A DNA stretch of 64,000 nucleotides from Isotricha intestinalis (lineage: Eukaryota > Ciliophora > Litostomatea > Vestibuliferida > Isotrichidae): the NCBI GenBank assembly GCA_023807065.1, contig JAJJLU010000351.1:1-64000 (forward strand). The letters are read 5' to 3'. This document shows positions 9,943-20,445 of this stretch, piece by piece. The notes below the pieces were generated by a model. It saw nothing but the letters and a program-made list of their open reading frames with translations. It was not told where the DNA came from and did not search any database. Each line of letters starts with the position of its first letter. Position 1 is the stretch's first letter. Made by a program: the position numbers and the translations under genes.

Positions 9943-10743
9943 TTAAAATTCTTCAACTTCAACAACATGTTCACTTCCATCTTTCAACTTATAAAATTTT
10001 TTAACAACCATAACTTTTTTTCCTTTGAATTCTTTTTGTTTTTTAACAATTCTAACTGAAACAGTATCATCAGGAGCATCAGGATCATTAATTTGATAAT
10101 CATTAACAATTTCTTTATCAATATTATTATTCATTTCACTATAATCATATTTATAATCATCATAATTAAAATATAAAGAATCTTTTTCTCTAATTCCTCC
10201 AGTTAAAACTAAAACAATAACATTACCAAAGTCTTTATGTTCATTAATTCCACAACCTATAAATTTATAATTATCACTGAATAAACTTTCTCTATTTAAT
10301 TTATTTTCTATTCCATCATCAACAATAATATCAATTACTATTTCTTGTGGATTTTTACTTGAAAAAACTATAATTTCATTACATGAAATCTCCCATTCAC
10401 AATATTTTTCTATTCTATCACTTATATTATTTCCATTTGAATCTTCATGAGAAAAAAGTCCTTTGGGTCCTATATCATTTACTAAATCTGATGCTGCTAA
10501 ATTTAAATAATTATTTTCTTCTAAAGGAAATGTCTTTTTTTTCTTTTTTAAATAATCCATTGAATCTTGAAAACCTTTTTCACCTTCTGTTAATTGAATT
10601 GGAGATTGATTTGGACGATTTAATATTTCACCTTTTATTAAATCTTTCTCCTTTTTTATTATTGGAATATATGATGAAGGATTTTGACGAACTTTGTTTA
10701 TTTCTAATATTATTTTTGAAGATAAACTTTCTGGAGATGACAT
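9943..10743 (-). CDS. Cytosolic CAP/SCP-domain protein
   Basis: 266 residues without a signal peptide. The CAP fold covers about 8-185: the helix ILEINKVRQNPSSYI, a central FSHEDSNGNNISDRI with the conserved His, a CNEII segment in the place of the GENI box, and IVDDGIENKLNRESLF...FIGCG near the end of the domain. The C-terminal tail (about 215-266) resembles a DGxxxxVEVEEF ending that I cannot assign. CAP proteins are usually secreted; cytosolic members such as GAPR-1 bind lipid membranes. The neighbouring gene 8492-9724 is a diverged relative. The exact role is unknown. Confidence 0.8.
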   Translation of the reverse strand: MSSPESLSSKIILEINKVRQNPSSYIPIIKKEKDLIKGEILNRPNQSPIQLTEGEKGFQDSMDYLKKKKKTFPLEENNYLNLAASDLVNDIGPKGLFSHEDSNGNNISDRIEKYCEWEISCNEIIVFSSKNPQEIVIDIIVDDGIENKLNRESLFSDNYKFIGCGINEHKDFGNVIVLVLTGGIREKDSLYFNYDDYKYDYSEMNNNIDKEIVNDYQINDPDAPDDTVSVRIVKKQKEFKGKKVMVVKKFYKLKDGSEHVVEVEEF

Positions 10744-12423
10744 TTTTAATTTTTTAAATTTTTTTTATTTAATTTAAATTCATTATTTTTTATTTTATTA
10801 TTTTTCTATTTTACTTTTTTATAAATGAAAAAAGGAAGATCTCAATATTATTGAAAAGTTTATAAAAGAAATTATAATTTAAATTTAAACAATTTAGAAA
10901 TGATTATGCAAGTTAAATTGAAAAATTTGAAAAAATAAATAATCAATTTTTAAAAGAATATAAAATTTTAAAAATGATGAAGAAAAATTTATTAAAGTTT
11001 ATAAAGATTGGAAAATAAAGAAAATGAAGATGAATTATATAATAATCATATGAAATTATTTCCTTTTATGAAAGTAATTACAATTTATAAAAATAAAGGA
11101 TACAAAGTTCCTCAATTATCAACAAATTAATAATAAATTTAAACCCAATAAATTATTTCAAATTAATGATGAAATAAAAGACTTTTTTTTATTAAATAAA
11201 TTTAGATATAATGAAAAAAAAAAAGAATTTAAGTAATTAAAAAAAGTGAAGGATTTAAAAATTATATTAAAATTATTAAAAATACCAAAAACTCGTTAAT
11301 AATTATGTTTTTAGTTTTAGAAAAAAAGATCATAGAAGAAAAGTTCCTCACATAAATGGATTTAGGAATATTAATACTATTGATATAAAAATAAATAATC
11401 TTGATAATGTCATTATTAATTTTATTGAAACATTAAAAGCTTATTGTGATGACTTTTTTAAATTGTGAAAAATTAGTTGATTTGTAAATATATTTTACAA
11501 TGTTTAGATTAAATAAACTTTTAATTAATATATTTAATATATTAAATACTTTAATTTAAATCAAATTCATTTGATTGAATTTAAAATAGATTTATGAATC
11601 ATAATATATAAAAAAATTAAAAAAATAAGAATAACTCCAGTAATAATTAAAAATTGATTGGTTTTTTATAGTAAGATGGGCAAATTATCATTTTCAGAAC
11701 ACATCTTAAGAAATAGCAATAAAAAAATCATAATAATTAAAAGATTAATAACATTTATAACTTAATAGATGGAAAAATTATTATCATAATAATATAAAGA
11801 CTTTTTTGTTGTAGAAATAATAAAATAGAGTTTTATAAATAAAACATTAGGCTTAATATTATTTTTCATATTCTGTTATTATTGATTTCCTTTTTATAGT
11901 TTTTTCAGGGTTTCTTTAAAGATAATAATTTTTACGTGAATTTCAAAATTATATTTTAAATTTTAATCTTGTACTTAAAAATTCTCTATTTAATTTGATG
12001 ATGGAAATTTATCTAAAATTAAATCGAAGGAATCATTATAAAATTGTAAATTTTTCATGTGATATTTATAAATGAAATAAACAAATTAAATATTTAAAAA
12101 TGTTAAATATGAAAAAAAATTTTTTTGGAATTTCTGATAGTAAATAATATTTTAATGGTGATTATCCTAATATATATAATTTTAATAAAAATATTTTTAT
12201 ATATAATTATTTTACTATAAATTTATTGCCATTAAAATTAATATATAAAATGGAAGATTCAAGAAAAAAATAGTGTAAAATTTGTTTTATATTTATTTTT
12301 GAATTTATTTCAAAAAAAGATGTATTTTCTTTATTTTAATTTAATATCTTTTAATTCACTTAAATTTTTAAAATAATTTATTTAACTAAAAAATAAAAAA
12401 AATATAAATACAAAATAAAAAAA
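10744..12423. other. 1.7-kb spacer between divergent genes, containing a gene relic
   Basis: The first half holds plus-strand coding-like fragments (see 10838-11467). From about 11530 to 12420 I see only AT-rich sequence with no supported feature. Confidence 0.6.
10838..11467 (+). pseudogene. Multiply frameshifted gene relic
   Basis: Consecutive plus-strand pieces read like protein but change frame at A-runs (for example near 11209-11223). One piece around 11025-11130 reads NEDELYNNHMKLFPFMK and continues through NKGYKVPQLS. The last piece, 11280-11467, is open for 62 codons to a TGA, has no ATG and includes FRKKDHRRKVPHINGFRNI. No family recognised. Either a decayed gene or a multi-intron gene whose introns I could not place; decay seems likelier. 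Confidence 0.4.
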
Positions 12424-13344
12424 ATGGATCCAAACTTTAATAATGAATTAAACGAATTCAATCAAGGATTATTTGATTATGTTCCTTTAGAAAATGGAAT
12501 ATTTCAAGATGATTTTGATGATGATTATATTTTAGGTAATAACGAAGAAAATAATGAAATGATAATTCTTCAAAGAAATCATAGAAGAGCAAATAAAATA
12601 GAAAATAAAGCAGGATTTGCAACATTTCGTTTATTAATATTATATTGTTTATATTTATGTACTCCTAATCCATTAACAGAATTTATTTCTAATTTAATTT
12701 TATTTTTACTTGTTCATGAATTTTTAGTTATTTCAAATTGTATTGGAATGAGAATTTATTTAGGAATTAAACATAGATATAATCCACATAATATTGAATT
12801 TCCTTCTTTATGTTTATTAGTTGATTCTTTAAATACTTTAATTTTTTTCACTTGGTTTTTATATGGAAATTATGAAATTTTATTTGATAAAAATGGAGTT
12901 GAAGAAAGTTTACAAAAAAATATATTAATAACTTATTATATAACAATTTTAATATTATTTGGATTTTTCATTTTTGCAAAAATAATATTTTATTTAGTCT
13001 TTATAATAATTTTCTGTCCTTGTATATCATATGTATTATTCAGTGATATTAGAGAAGAATATAAGCAAGCTCAAAAAGCAAAAAAATTACAAGAACAATT
13101 AATAGATATATCTTATGAAGATTATTTAAAAAAAAATGGAAGTGAAGTTGATATGTGTATTATATGTACAGATTCTTTTAAAAATAATGATAGAGTTATT
13201 GAATTATCTTGTAATAATAAACATGTTTTTCATGCTGATTGTATTAAAACTTGGATAGCTAAAAAAACTATTTGTCCTATGTGTAGAGCTGATTTAGTTC
13301 CTGATTTGGATGAAGAAAATGATAATAATATTAATGAACAATAA
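12424..13344 (+). CDS. Multi-TM RING-H2 E3 ubiquitin ligase
   Basis: 306 residues. An acidic N-tail (1-60) is followed by four or five hydrophobic segments (about 66-80, 86-106, 129-147, 168-205) and a cytosolic C-terminal RING-H2 finger at 245-288 with CIIC, CNNKHVFH, DC and CPMC ligands. This layout is that of a membrane-bound RING ligase, probably in the endomembrane system, ubiquitylating membrane or associated proteins. The substrate is unknown. It is followed after 169 bp by the histidine-kinase-like gene in the same direction; nothing else ties them together. Confidence 0.88.
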   Translation: MDPNFNNELNEFNQGLFDYVPLENGIFQDDFDDDYILGNNEENNEMIILQRNHRRANKIENKAGFATFRLLILYCLYLCTPNPLTEFISNLILFLLVHEFLVISNCIGMRIYLGIKHRYNPHNIEFPSLCLLVDSLNTLIFFTWFLYGNYEILFDKNGVEESLQKNILITYYITILILFGFFIFAKIIFYLVFIIIFCPCISYVLFSDIREEYKQAQKAKKLQEQLIDISYEDYLKKNGSEVDMCIICTDSFKNNDRVIELSCNNKHVFHADCIKTWIAKKTICPMCRADLVPDLDEENDNNINEQ

Positions 13345-13513
13345 CATTTTTTAGTTTTTTATTTAACATTCATTTTGATAAAAATTATTGATTATACTAT
13401 TTTTATTTTTTAATTTTTTTCAATTGAGTTCTTTTTACTTATAAATATTATAATAAATTGATTTTAATAAAATTATTATAAAACAATAAATAAACAAATA
13501 TTAAATACAATAA

Positions 13514-15790
13514 ATGTTTGGTAAAAAAATTAAAAAAGTTGCAGGATTTGAAACTGTGATAAATAATAATGAATATGAATTTCAAAATCTTTTAGATTTT
13601 TTCCCAATAGGATTAATTGTTTTAGAAAAAGATTTTGATTGTAATGAATATAGAATTAGAAGAGTAAATTCTTATGTTTTAAAATTATTAGATTTACCAA
13701 AAAATTTAGACATCAAAATATTTAAACAAAGAATTGAAGGATTTAAACAATGGGAAAATAGTCATTTAAGTGAAATAAATTTAAAAACAATTATTTTTGA
13801 ATATGAAGAACATCATAAATTTCAAGCAGGAACTTTTATTTCAACATTATCTATGATATATGTTAAAATTAAAAAAGTTAAAAAAACAATTTTTATTTGT
13901 ATTGATAATTATAATGATGAAAGAAAAAGTATTCAAAAAAATTTAATAAAAAGTTTAAAATATCAATATATTGTTACTTTATATCATGAATTAAATAATC
14001 CTTTAAATGCTTTACAAAATATTATCGAAGAAAATTTAAATGAAGAAAATCAAATAGAAAATGATAATAATTTTATTGAACAAAATATTAGAATTAACGA
14101 TATTTATCTATTAATAAATTTAATAAAGATTTTTATTAAAAATTTTATTTGGTATTTTAGAATAATTTTTGAATGCTCAAATAATTTAAAAATAATGCTC
14201 TCTTCAAAAATTAATTTAGAATATCAATTTAATAGAATTGTAAGTCATTTTGCAACATTGTTTAAATATAAAGAAATAGATTATTCAAATAATTTTTCTT
14301 TTTTAAGTAATAAATATATTGAATCAAATGAAAATTATTTAAATAATTTTTTACGAGGAGTATATATTTTATTGTATCATTTAATTCCAAGAAAAAGTGG
14401 TTTTGAAATTAAATTTTGTAATTTATCTGATAATAAGATAAAAGTAAATTTCTTAAAATCTAATATTAAAAAAGAAATAGATAGAAGAAAAAGTAAAATT
14501 ATAAATGATATTGACTTTAAATTTAAAGAAGAATTTGATTTTTCAAAAACAGTTCAAACAATAGAAATGACAAAAGAATTATTAATAAATATAAGTGAAA
14601 TGTTAAAAATAAAATTAAAACTATATGATGAAGAAGAAACCTTAATTTTAAGTTTAATAATACCATATTCAACAGAAGAAGAAGAAATTGAAGAAATAAA
14701 TGAATTTACAGAAGAAAAAAAAAAAATAACTTTAGAAGCAGTAAATAGAAAATTAGAATTATCAATAAATGAAGATTCAAAATATTTCGATAATTTAACA
14801 TCACAAGTAAGTAAAGGATATTCTTCAAATATTCAATCATTATCAATTCAAAATTCTCAAAATCCATTATATAATATAAAAATTAATGGTGATGAATATA
14901 AAAGAAATAATAATAATAATAATAATATAAATGATTATCATAAAAATTTAGAAAATTTAGATTTAGTTTCTTTAGAAAATGATCCTTTTATTAAAGCAAC
15001 AAAAGATAAAAATTTTAAAACAATATTAATAAGTGATTCAGAAATATCAAAAGATTCAATGGTTCCAACTCCATCAATACAACAATCAAAAACCTTAAAA
15101 AATCTAAGTCGAAAAAATTTATATCATGAAGAATCAGTGAATGAAAATTTTAGATTTATTAAAAATGGTTTCTTAACTGTAGGAAAATTAAATGAAAATA
15201 ATAATTGGTACAAAAAAGAAAATGAAGAAATATTAAATGAAATATCATTATCATACAATATTAAGAAATTATCTCATAAAACATCAACAAATAATTCAAA
15301 ATTAACAACAAGATTTTCAACATTTGAAAAAAATATTCCTACAAGTAATAATTATATTAATAGTAAATTTTGTAATTGTTGTGATGTATTATTATGTGAT
15401 GATGAAACTTTTAATATATCAACTATTAAAAATATGTTAAAAAAATTTAATATTGATTCTGATATAAGTACAAATGGAAGAGAATGTCTTGATGCTATTA
15501 TTAATAAAAAAGAATTAAATTGTAAATGTGATAAAAAATATTATAAACTAATATTTTTAGATATGATGATGCCTATTATGAATGGTTTAGAAACAGCCAA
15601 AAAAATTCAAAGAATGATAGATGATAATGAAATAAGTAATGAAATAAAAATTATTATTGTTTCTGCTCATATTGAAGAAAATTTACTTAAACAATTAAAA
15701 AATATTAAAAGTATTGTTGAAATGGTTCATAAACCTTTAAAAAAAACAAAATTAAATGAATTGTTGAATAAATATTATTTTGCAAATTAG
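13514..15790 (+). CDS. Histidine-kinase-like protein with C-terminal receiver domain
   Basis: 758 residues. A PAS-like N-terminal sensor region (about 22-132, beginning LLDFFPIGLIVLEKDF) leads to an H-box with LYHELNNPLNAL, candidate phospho-His158. The region expected to hold the ATP-binding domain (about 270-400) lacks readable N, G1 (DxGxG) and G2 boxes. A low-complexity linker precedes a receiver domain at 620-758 with acidic pair D629/D630, phospho-acceptor Asp683 in FLDMMMP, Ser717 and Lys740 in HKP. The receiver looks complete and the kinase ATPase degenerate, so it may act as a scaffold or phosphatase rather than an autokinase. Stop is TAG. Confidence 0.85.
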   Translation: MFGKKIKKVAGFETVINNNEYEFQNLLDFFPIGLIVLEKDFDCNEYRIRRVNSYVLKLLDLPKNLDIKIFKQRIEGFKQWENSHLSEINLKTIIFEYEEHHKFQAGTFISTLSMIYVKIKKVKKTIFICIDNYNDERKSIQKNLIKSLKYQYIVTLYHELNNPLNALQNIIEENLNEENQIENDNNFIEQNIRINDIYLLINLIKIFIKNFIWYFRIIFECSNNLKIMLSSKINLEYQFNRIVSHFATLFKYKEIDYSNNFSFLSNKYIESNENYLNNFLRGVYILLYHLIPRKSGFEIKFCNLSDNKIKVNFLKSNIKKEIDRRKSKIINDIDFKFKEEFDFSKTVQTIEMTKELLINISEMLKIKLKLYDEEETLILSLIIPYSTEEEEIEEINEFTEEKKKITLEAVNRKLELSINEDSKYFDNLTSQVSKGYSSNIQSLSIQNSQNPLYNIKINGDEYKRNNNNNNNINDYHKNLENLDLVSLENDPFIKATKDKNFKTILISDSEISKDSMVPTPSIQQSKTLKNLSRKNLYHEESVNENFRFIKNGFLTVGKLNENNNWYKKENEEILNEISLSYNIKKLSHKTSTNNSKLTTRFSTFEKNIPTSNNYINSKFCNCCDVLLCDDETFNISTIKNMLKKFNIDSDISTNGRECLDAIINKKELNCKCDKKYYKLIFLDMMMPIMNGLETAKKIQRMIDDNEISNEIKIIIVSAHIEENLLKQLKNIKSIVEMVHKPLKKTKLNELLNKYYFAN

Positions 15791-16430
15791 AAATATATTC
15801 TTCTTTAATTTGGAAGAAAATTTTGTATAAATAAAAAATTCAAAAAATAAATATAAATATATGCTCCTTGTAATATATATTAATTTCATTGTTTAAGATG
15901 CATTTTTATAAATGATAATACACATAAATAGAAAAAGATTATAAATTTATAAATAAATTAATTTATTTCATAAAAATTTCAAGTTATAAAATTTGAAATT
16001 AAATGAATAATAACTTTAAATTTAACATAAAATTATATAAAAAGGTAATTTAATTATTTTATAACTAATATATTGTTTAAAAAAATATTGAAATATTGTT
16101 AGTTTAAAAAGAATATTTGAATAATTAATAAAGAACTTTCTAAATTCATTTCATGAACAGATAAATTTTTTCCTTTCTCACTCAATCACTCAGAGAATTA
16201 AATTATATTTTAACAAAAAAAAAATATTGTAATAATTTCTTGATAAAAAAAGAAATCAATGAACTTGATAGAATTTTAATTTTAATAAGATAAAAATTTT
16301 TATGTTTTTATATAATCAAAAATCAAACAAATTAATTTAATAATTTAATTTCTAAGTTTACAAAAAGGAAAAATAAAAACTAACAATTTTCATTAAATAA
16401 TATATTATTTATATTATCAATACTTTTTAG
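15791..16430. other. 640-bp AT-rich spacer
   Basis: No gene, RNA or strong repeat seen. It should contain the promoter of the HMG-like gene, but no motif stands out. Confidence 0.5.
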
Positions 16431-16868
16431 ATGGACTCTCAAAAAAATAATTTATTGAACCAAAACATATATCAAACAATTAAAATTAAAAAAGATTCTT
16501 GTTCTCAAACTTTGATATCTTCAAATCACTTTAATTCAAATATAATAGAAAAGAATTTAATGTCAAATGAAGATTATTATAATTTTTTTTTTGGAAAAAA
16601 CCCTGGATATTTGAAGTTAGAAAATTTGGATAAAACATTTAATAAAAACGAAAATAATAATAGAAAAAAGAGAGAAAATTCAAAGAAAAAAAATGAATCT
16701 ATTGCTTTTCAATTATTTCAAGAAGAATTTAAAAAATCAAATCCCAATCTTTCAGAACAAGAATTAAAAAAAAATTCAAAAGAAAATTGGAAACAAATGG
16801 GTTCATCTTTACGAAATATATATTTTAGTAATGTTAAAAATATGAATCACTTAGAAAAAGAAAATTAG
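16431..16868 (+). CDS. Small HMG-box-like protein
   Basis: 145 residues. The C-terminal half (about 84-138) resembles an HMG box: an AFQLFQEEFKKSNPNLS helix, then ELKKNSKENWKQMGSSLRNIYF with the conserved Trp and a Tyr near the end of helix 3. The N-terminal 70 residues are Asn/Lys-rich and unremarkable, followed by a basic stretch (KKRENSKKKNE). HMG boxes bend DNA; a chromatin or transcription role is plausible. The box is short and lacks the usual leading Pro-Lys-Arg-Pro, so a related YABBY/HMG-like fold is possible. Stop is TAG. Confidence 0.65.
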   Translation: MDSQKNNLLNQNIYQTIKIKKDSCSQTLISSNHFNSNIIEKNLMSNEDYYNFFFGKNPGYLKLENLDKTFNKNENNNRKKRENSKKKNESIAFQLFQEEFKKSNPNLSEQELKKNSKENWKQMGSSLRNIYFSNVKNMNHLEKEN

Positions 16869-17565
16869 ATTTCTTTTTTTATCAGATTATATAAGAAAAA
16901 GTGTTAAATTAGTATAAGCATAACCTAAAAAATTTTTTTATCATATAAGTGTTATGAATTAGGATAGTATAAAGGAATTATTCTAATTTAGTAATTAGGA
17001 AAATTCTTTTTTATATTATTGTCGAATTAAATTTTTAATTTTTGTGAATAAATGATGAATATTTTGATAAAAAAATTTGGTGATAAAAATAAATATATTA
17101 CTTTTATCAAAGAATATAAATATTAATATAAAAAATTCTTTTTTTTTAATTTTTTTTAATAAAAAAAGAATAAAAAACACAATTTTAATTATTTATAAAA
17201 AAATTAATCAAATATTTGACTTTAGAGTTTATTGTTTCAAATACACAAAGATATTAAATCTTAAACTTGTTTACATATATTTTCTAAATCATCTTTTTGA
17301 ATAATATTATTATCTTACATTTCTAAATTTCAAAATTTAACTTTAACTGTCCTTCTCAAAGTTCTTTATTTAATATTCCTTCTTATTTAATTTTCTTAAT
17401 TTTTTATTTTTATCTTTTTTAAGCATAAACCCTTAGAAATAATAGTAATTACTTTATTAAAAAAACTTTTCAAATTAATGTTTAAAATATTTTCTCCAAC
17501 AAAATTTAAATTTCCTTTATTAATTATTTTACTTTAATTTATAAAATAAATTTTAAAGTAAATAA
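16869..17565. other. 700-bp AT-rich spacer
   Basis: An open stretch at 17077-17304 has only Ile/Asn/Lys/Leu-rich content and no recognisable motif, so I do not call it a gene. Nothing else seen. Confidence 0.5.
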
Positions 17566-17892
17566 ATGTCAATGACAGAAACAATTGAAACAATTGAAAA
17601 TTTAGAAAATATTTCAAACATAGATAAAAAAACATCAGGAAATTCTTTGAATTCAAATTCATCTGCAAAAACTGAAGATTCAGAAAAAGAAAAAGAAAAA
17701 GAAAATAATAAACTTACTGAAAAAATAAAAAAAAAGGTTACATTTACTAAACCAGTATATACAATAATTGATGTTGAAAGTTATAAAAAATTAAACGAAG
17801 ATATTTCTGAAACAAGATTTTATTATTCTCCAGAACCGAAAATTAATAATATTAAAAAGAAACGTATGAATTGTGGGTGTAAAATTTTTTAA
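17566..17892 (+). CDS. Small acidic/basic protein with CaaX box (CKIF)
   Basis: 108 residues, no recognised domain. The N-terminal half is Ser/Thr/Glu/Asn-rich. A middle segment, KKVTFTKPVYTIIDVESYKK, resembles a short linear PP1-docking type motif (KVTF) and may be the conserved core. The C-terminus MNCGCKIF ends in a CaaX-type box with Phe last, a form accepted by geranylgeranyl- or farnesyltransferase, with nearby Cys residues available for palmitoylation. A prenylated, membrane-attached regulatory subunit of PP1 is a possible reading (inference only). Confidence 0.6.
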   Translation: MSMTETIETIENLENISNIDKKTSGNSLNSNSSAKTEDSEKEKEKENNKLTEKIKKKVTFTKPVYTIIDVESYKKLNEDISETRFYYSPEPKINNIKKKRMNCGCKIF

Positions 17893-18870
17893 GTTTATTA
17901 TTCTTTATATTTTTTTTATTTCTTGTTTTACAGTATTTTCATTAATTCTTATATTATATGTAAAATTATGCAGAATATATATTTTTTATTTGGGTTTAAT
18001 TATGTTTTAATTTTATGTTTCTTTATTTTCTTTGTTAATATTATTTTATTTTTATTATATATATCTTTTTATAAATTTTTTTAAAAAATGTTTATCTAAA
18101 TAAAAAAATCATCTCTTCAATTTTTGAATTTTCAAATATGTTCTTTCCTCACAAAATTGTGATAGAAATGAAATATCTTTTAAAAGAAAAAATTAGATAA
18201 AAGAATTTTCGAATGATAATGGATTGATTCATTTTAAAATTAAATAATTCTTATGGAATAAAAATTAAAGATTTTTTTTTAAACACATTGATTATTTTTG
18301 AAAATGAAAAATTAAATTGATTCTTAAAGAATATAATAATTCAAATGTATTGAATGAGTGAAAATCAATTTTATAAAAGAAGAAAAAAATACTAAAAAAT
18401 GGAAAAATTAACCTCGTATTAAGAAAATAACAAAAAATTATGAAAATTATCAAAATAAAGAAACAGAAAAAATAAAAAGAAAAGATTTATTAAATAAAAA
18501 AAAAAACAAAGAAATGATTACAATTAAAGAATCAAAAATAAGAAATCAAATAATGATATTAAAAGAAGATAAAAAAAGAAGAATTTTAAATTATGAAAGT
18601 AAAAAAGATATAAAAGAATGAAGATAAGAAATCATTTAAGAAAAAAAAAGTTGAGGAAAATAAAAAAAAATAAATAAAGATAATAAATTTATATAATGAG
18701 AAACAATATCCGACAAAACAAAAAGAAAAATTATGAAAAAATATGATAAAAAAAATTCAATCCAAATCAAATATTAAATACAAAAAATAAATAAAATTAA
18801 AAATAAAATAAATAAATAATTAATAATAAATAATCCAAAAAAAAATGTAATCTTTAAAAAAAATATAAAA
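17893..18870. other. 980-bp spacer with a Lys/Glu-rich open stretch
   Basis: Around 18415-18618 the plus strand is open for about 66 codons in one frame (reading KETEKIKRKDLLNKKK and onward) but has no start ATG at its head and is very A-rich. It may be a relic or chance. The rest is AT-rich without features. Confidence 0.4.
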
Positions 18871-19740
18871 ATGTCTTATTCTGAAATATCAACATCTTCA
18901 ATAAAAGAAAATGACATTTTTGCATTAACAAAGCCAATATTAGGTCCACCAATATTAACATGTACTCACATATCAAAAATATATAAATTACCAGGAGTAA
19001 CAGAAACAGTGAAAGCATTATATGACATAACCTTAGATTCAAATTGTGAATTTTCTCCAATATGTAGAGGTGAATTTGTAATAATAAGAGGTCCTTCAGG
19101 AGGAGGAAAAACAACATTATTAAATATATTAGGAACATTAGACTCAGATTTCGAAGGTGAATTATCAATAATGAATCAAAAAATAACAAAAGAATGTTCT
19201 GATGATTTTTTAAGCCAACTTCGTTTAAAAAATATTGGTTTTGTTTTTCAATCTTTTAATTTAATTTCAACAATGACAGCACTTGAAAATGTAGAATTAC
19301 CACTAACAATAGATAATAAATTATCAAATAAAGAAAAAAAAAAAAGAGCAGAAGCACTTTTAACAAGAGTAGGTTTACAAGATAGAATGGATCATTTACC
19401 ATCAGAGCTTTCAGGAGGAGAACAACAAAGAGTAGCAATAGCAAGAGCTTTAAGTAATCAACCAGATATATTATTATTAGATGAACCAACTGGAGATTTA
19501 GATAGTACTAGTACAATTGAAGTAATGAATTTACTTTTAAGTATTAATAAATTTGGAACTAATAATAGTGAAAATAGTAGAAGTACTATTGTTATGGTTA
19601 CTCATAATCCTGAGTTAGAATGCTATGCTAATAGAGTATTATATGTTCAAGATGGTGTTTTTATTAAACAAGCTATTAATGAATATCAACAAGCTTTAAC
19701 TGTTAAGGAATATTTAGATTATATTAATTCTACACAATAA
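18871..19740 (+). CDS. Stand-alone ABC ATPase, LolD/MacB type
   Basis: 289 residues, a single nucleotide-binding domain with all motifs: Walker A GPSGGGKT 74-81, Q-loop Gln127 (VFQSFN), signature LSGGEQQR 180-187, Walker B LLLDEP 201-206 with catalytic Glu205, D-loop, and H-loop His245. No membrane segment and no fused permease. In bacteria this subtype pairs with FtsX/LolC-like permeases that move lipoproteins or act as mechanotransmitters. Related soluble ATPases occur in some protists. No candidate permease lies in this window; the adjacent two-TM gene 20446-22059 is convergent and of another family. Partner and substrate are unknown. Walker A has GG where GSGKS is typical. Confidence 0.9.
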   Translation: MSYSEISTSSIKENDIFALTKPILGPPILTCTHISKIYKLPGVTETVKALYDITLDSNCEFSPICRGEFVIIRGPSGGGKTTLLNILGTLDSDFEGELSIMNQKITKECSDDFLSQLRLKNIGFVFQSFNLISTMTALENVELPLTIDNKLSNKEKKKRAEALLTRVGLQDRMDHLPSELSGGEQQRVAIARALSNQPDILLLDEPTGDLDSTSTIEVMNLLLSINKFGTNNSENSRSTIVMVTHNPELECYANRVLYVQDGVFIKQAINEYQQALTVKEYLDYINSTQ

Positions 19741-20445
19741 TTATTATTGGATTTTTAAATTTCTTTTTTTAAAATAGTTTTTATTTTAGGTTTTTAGTTT
19801 TAGTTTTGAAAGCTTTTTTATTATAAAATTATTATTTTTTTTAATATTTTTATTTATTTTAAAAGTTTTATATTTTTTAATTTAATAAAAAAAAATATTA
19901 ATAATTTTTAATATTTATATTATCAATAAGAATTTGATGAAAAAATAAAAATTAAAAAAAAAATAAACTTCTGTGATTGGAACTTATATTAACTGTGTAT
20001 GAGTTTCAAAATTAAAAAAGCTGATTATAATGTTCAAAATTTGAAATTCATTTATTTTGATTTAAAAAAAAAGATAAATTAAGTAAAAATATTTTTAAGA
20101 AAAAGTAAATAAAATTCCCTAAAATTCCACAATAACAAAAACATCAAAAACTCAAGAGAAAACATTCTAAAAAAGAAAAAATAATAATCTTAATTATTTG
20201 ACAATAATGTAAATCCAAATTAAAAAGATATAATAATTAAATATTTAATATAACAAATAAATATCAAATTAGTCTTTTATAATTATAATATTGTTCCATC
20301 TAATTACAATTATAAATTAATAACTAGATATATAAAGATAAATTTAATTTAAATATCCAAATAAATATAATTGCAATTTTCTATAAGTTAATTATCATCT
20401 AAAAAAGAAAAAATATACAAAAAAGTAATAATTTATTAATTATTA
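19741..20445. other. 700-bp spacer between convergent genes
   Basis: AT-rich. A slightly more complex patch at 19965-20075 reads partly like protein on the plus strand (SVIGTYINC) but is interrupted by stops in every frame. No gene called. Confidence 0.45.

Noticed and set aside
8492..10743. CAP gene pair as an operon
   Set aside because: A 218-bp AT-rich gap, separate A-rich starts and a eukaryotic host argue for two separate transcripts arising from an old duplication.
17077..17304. 75-codon open stretch on the plus strand
   Set aside because: Pure Ile/Asn/Lys/Leu composition without motif; expected by chance in A/T-only sequence.
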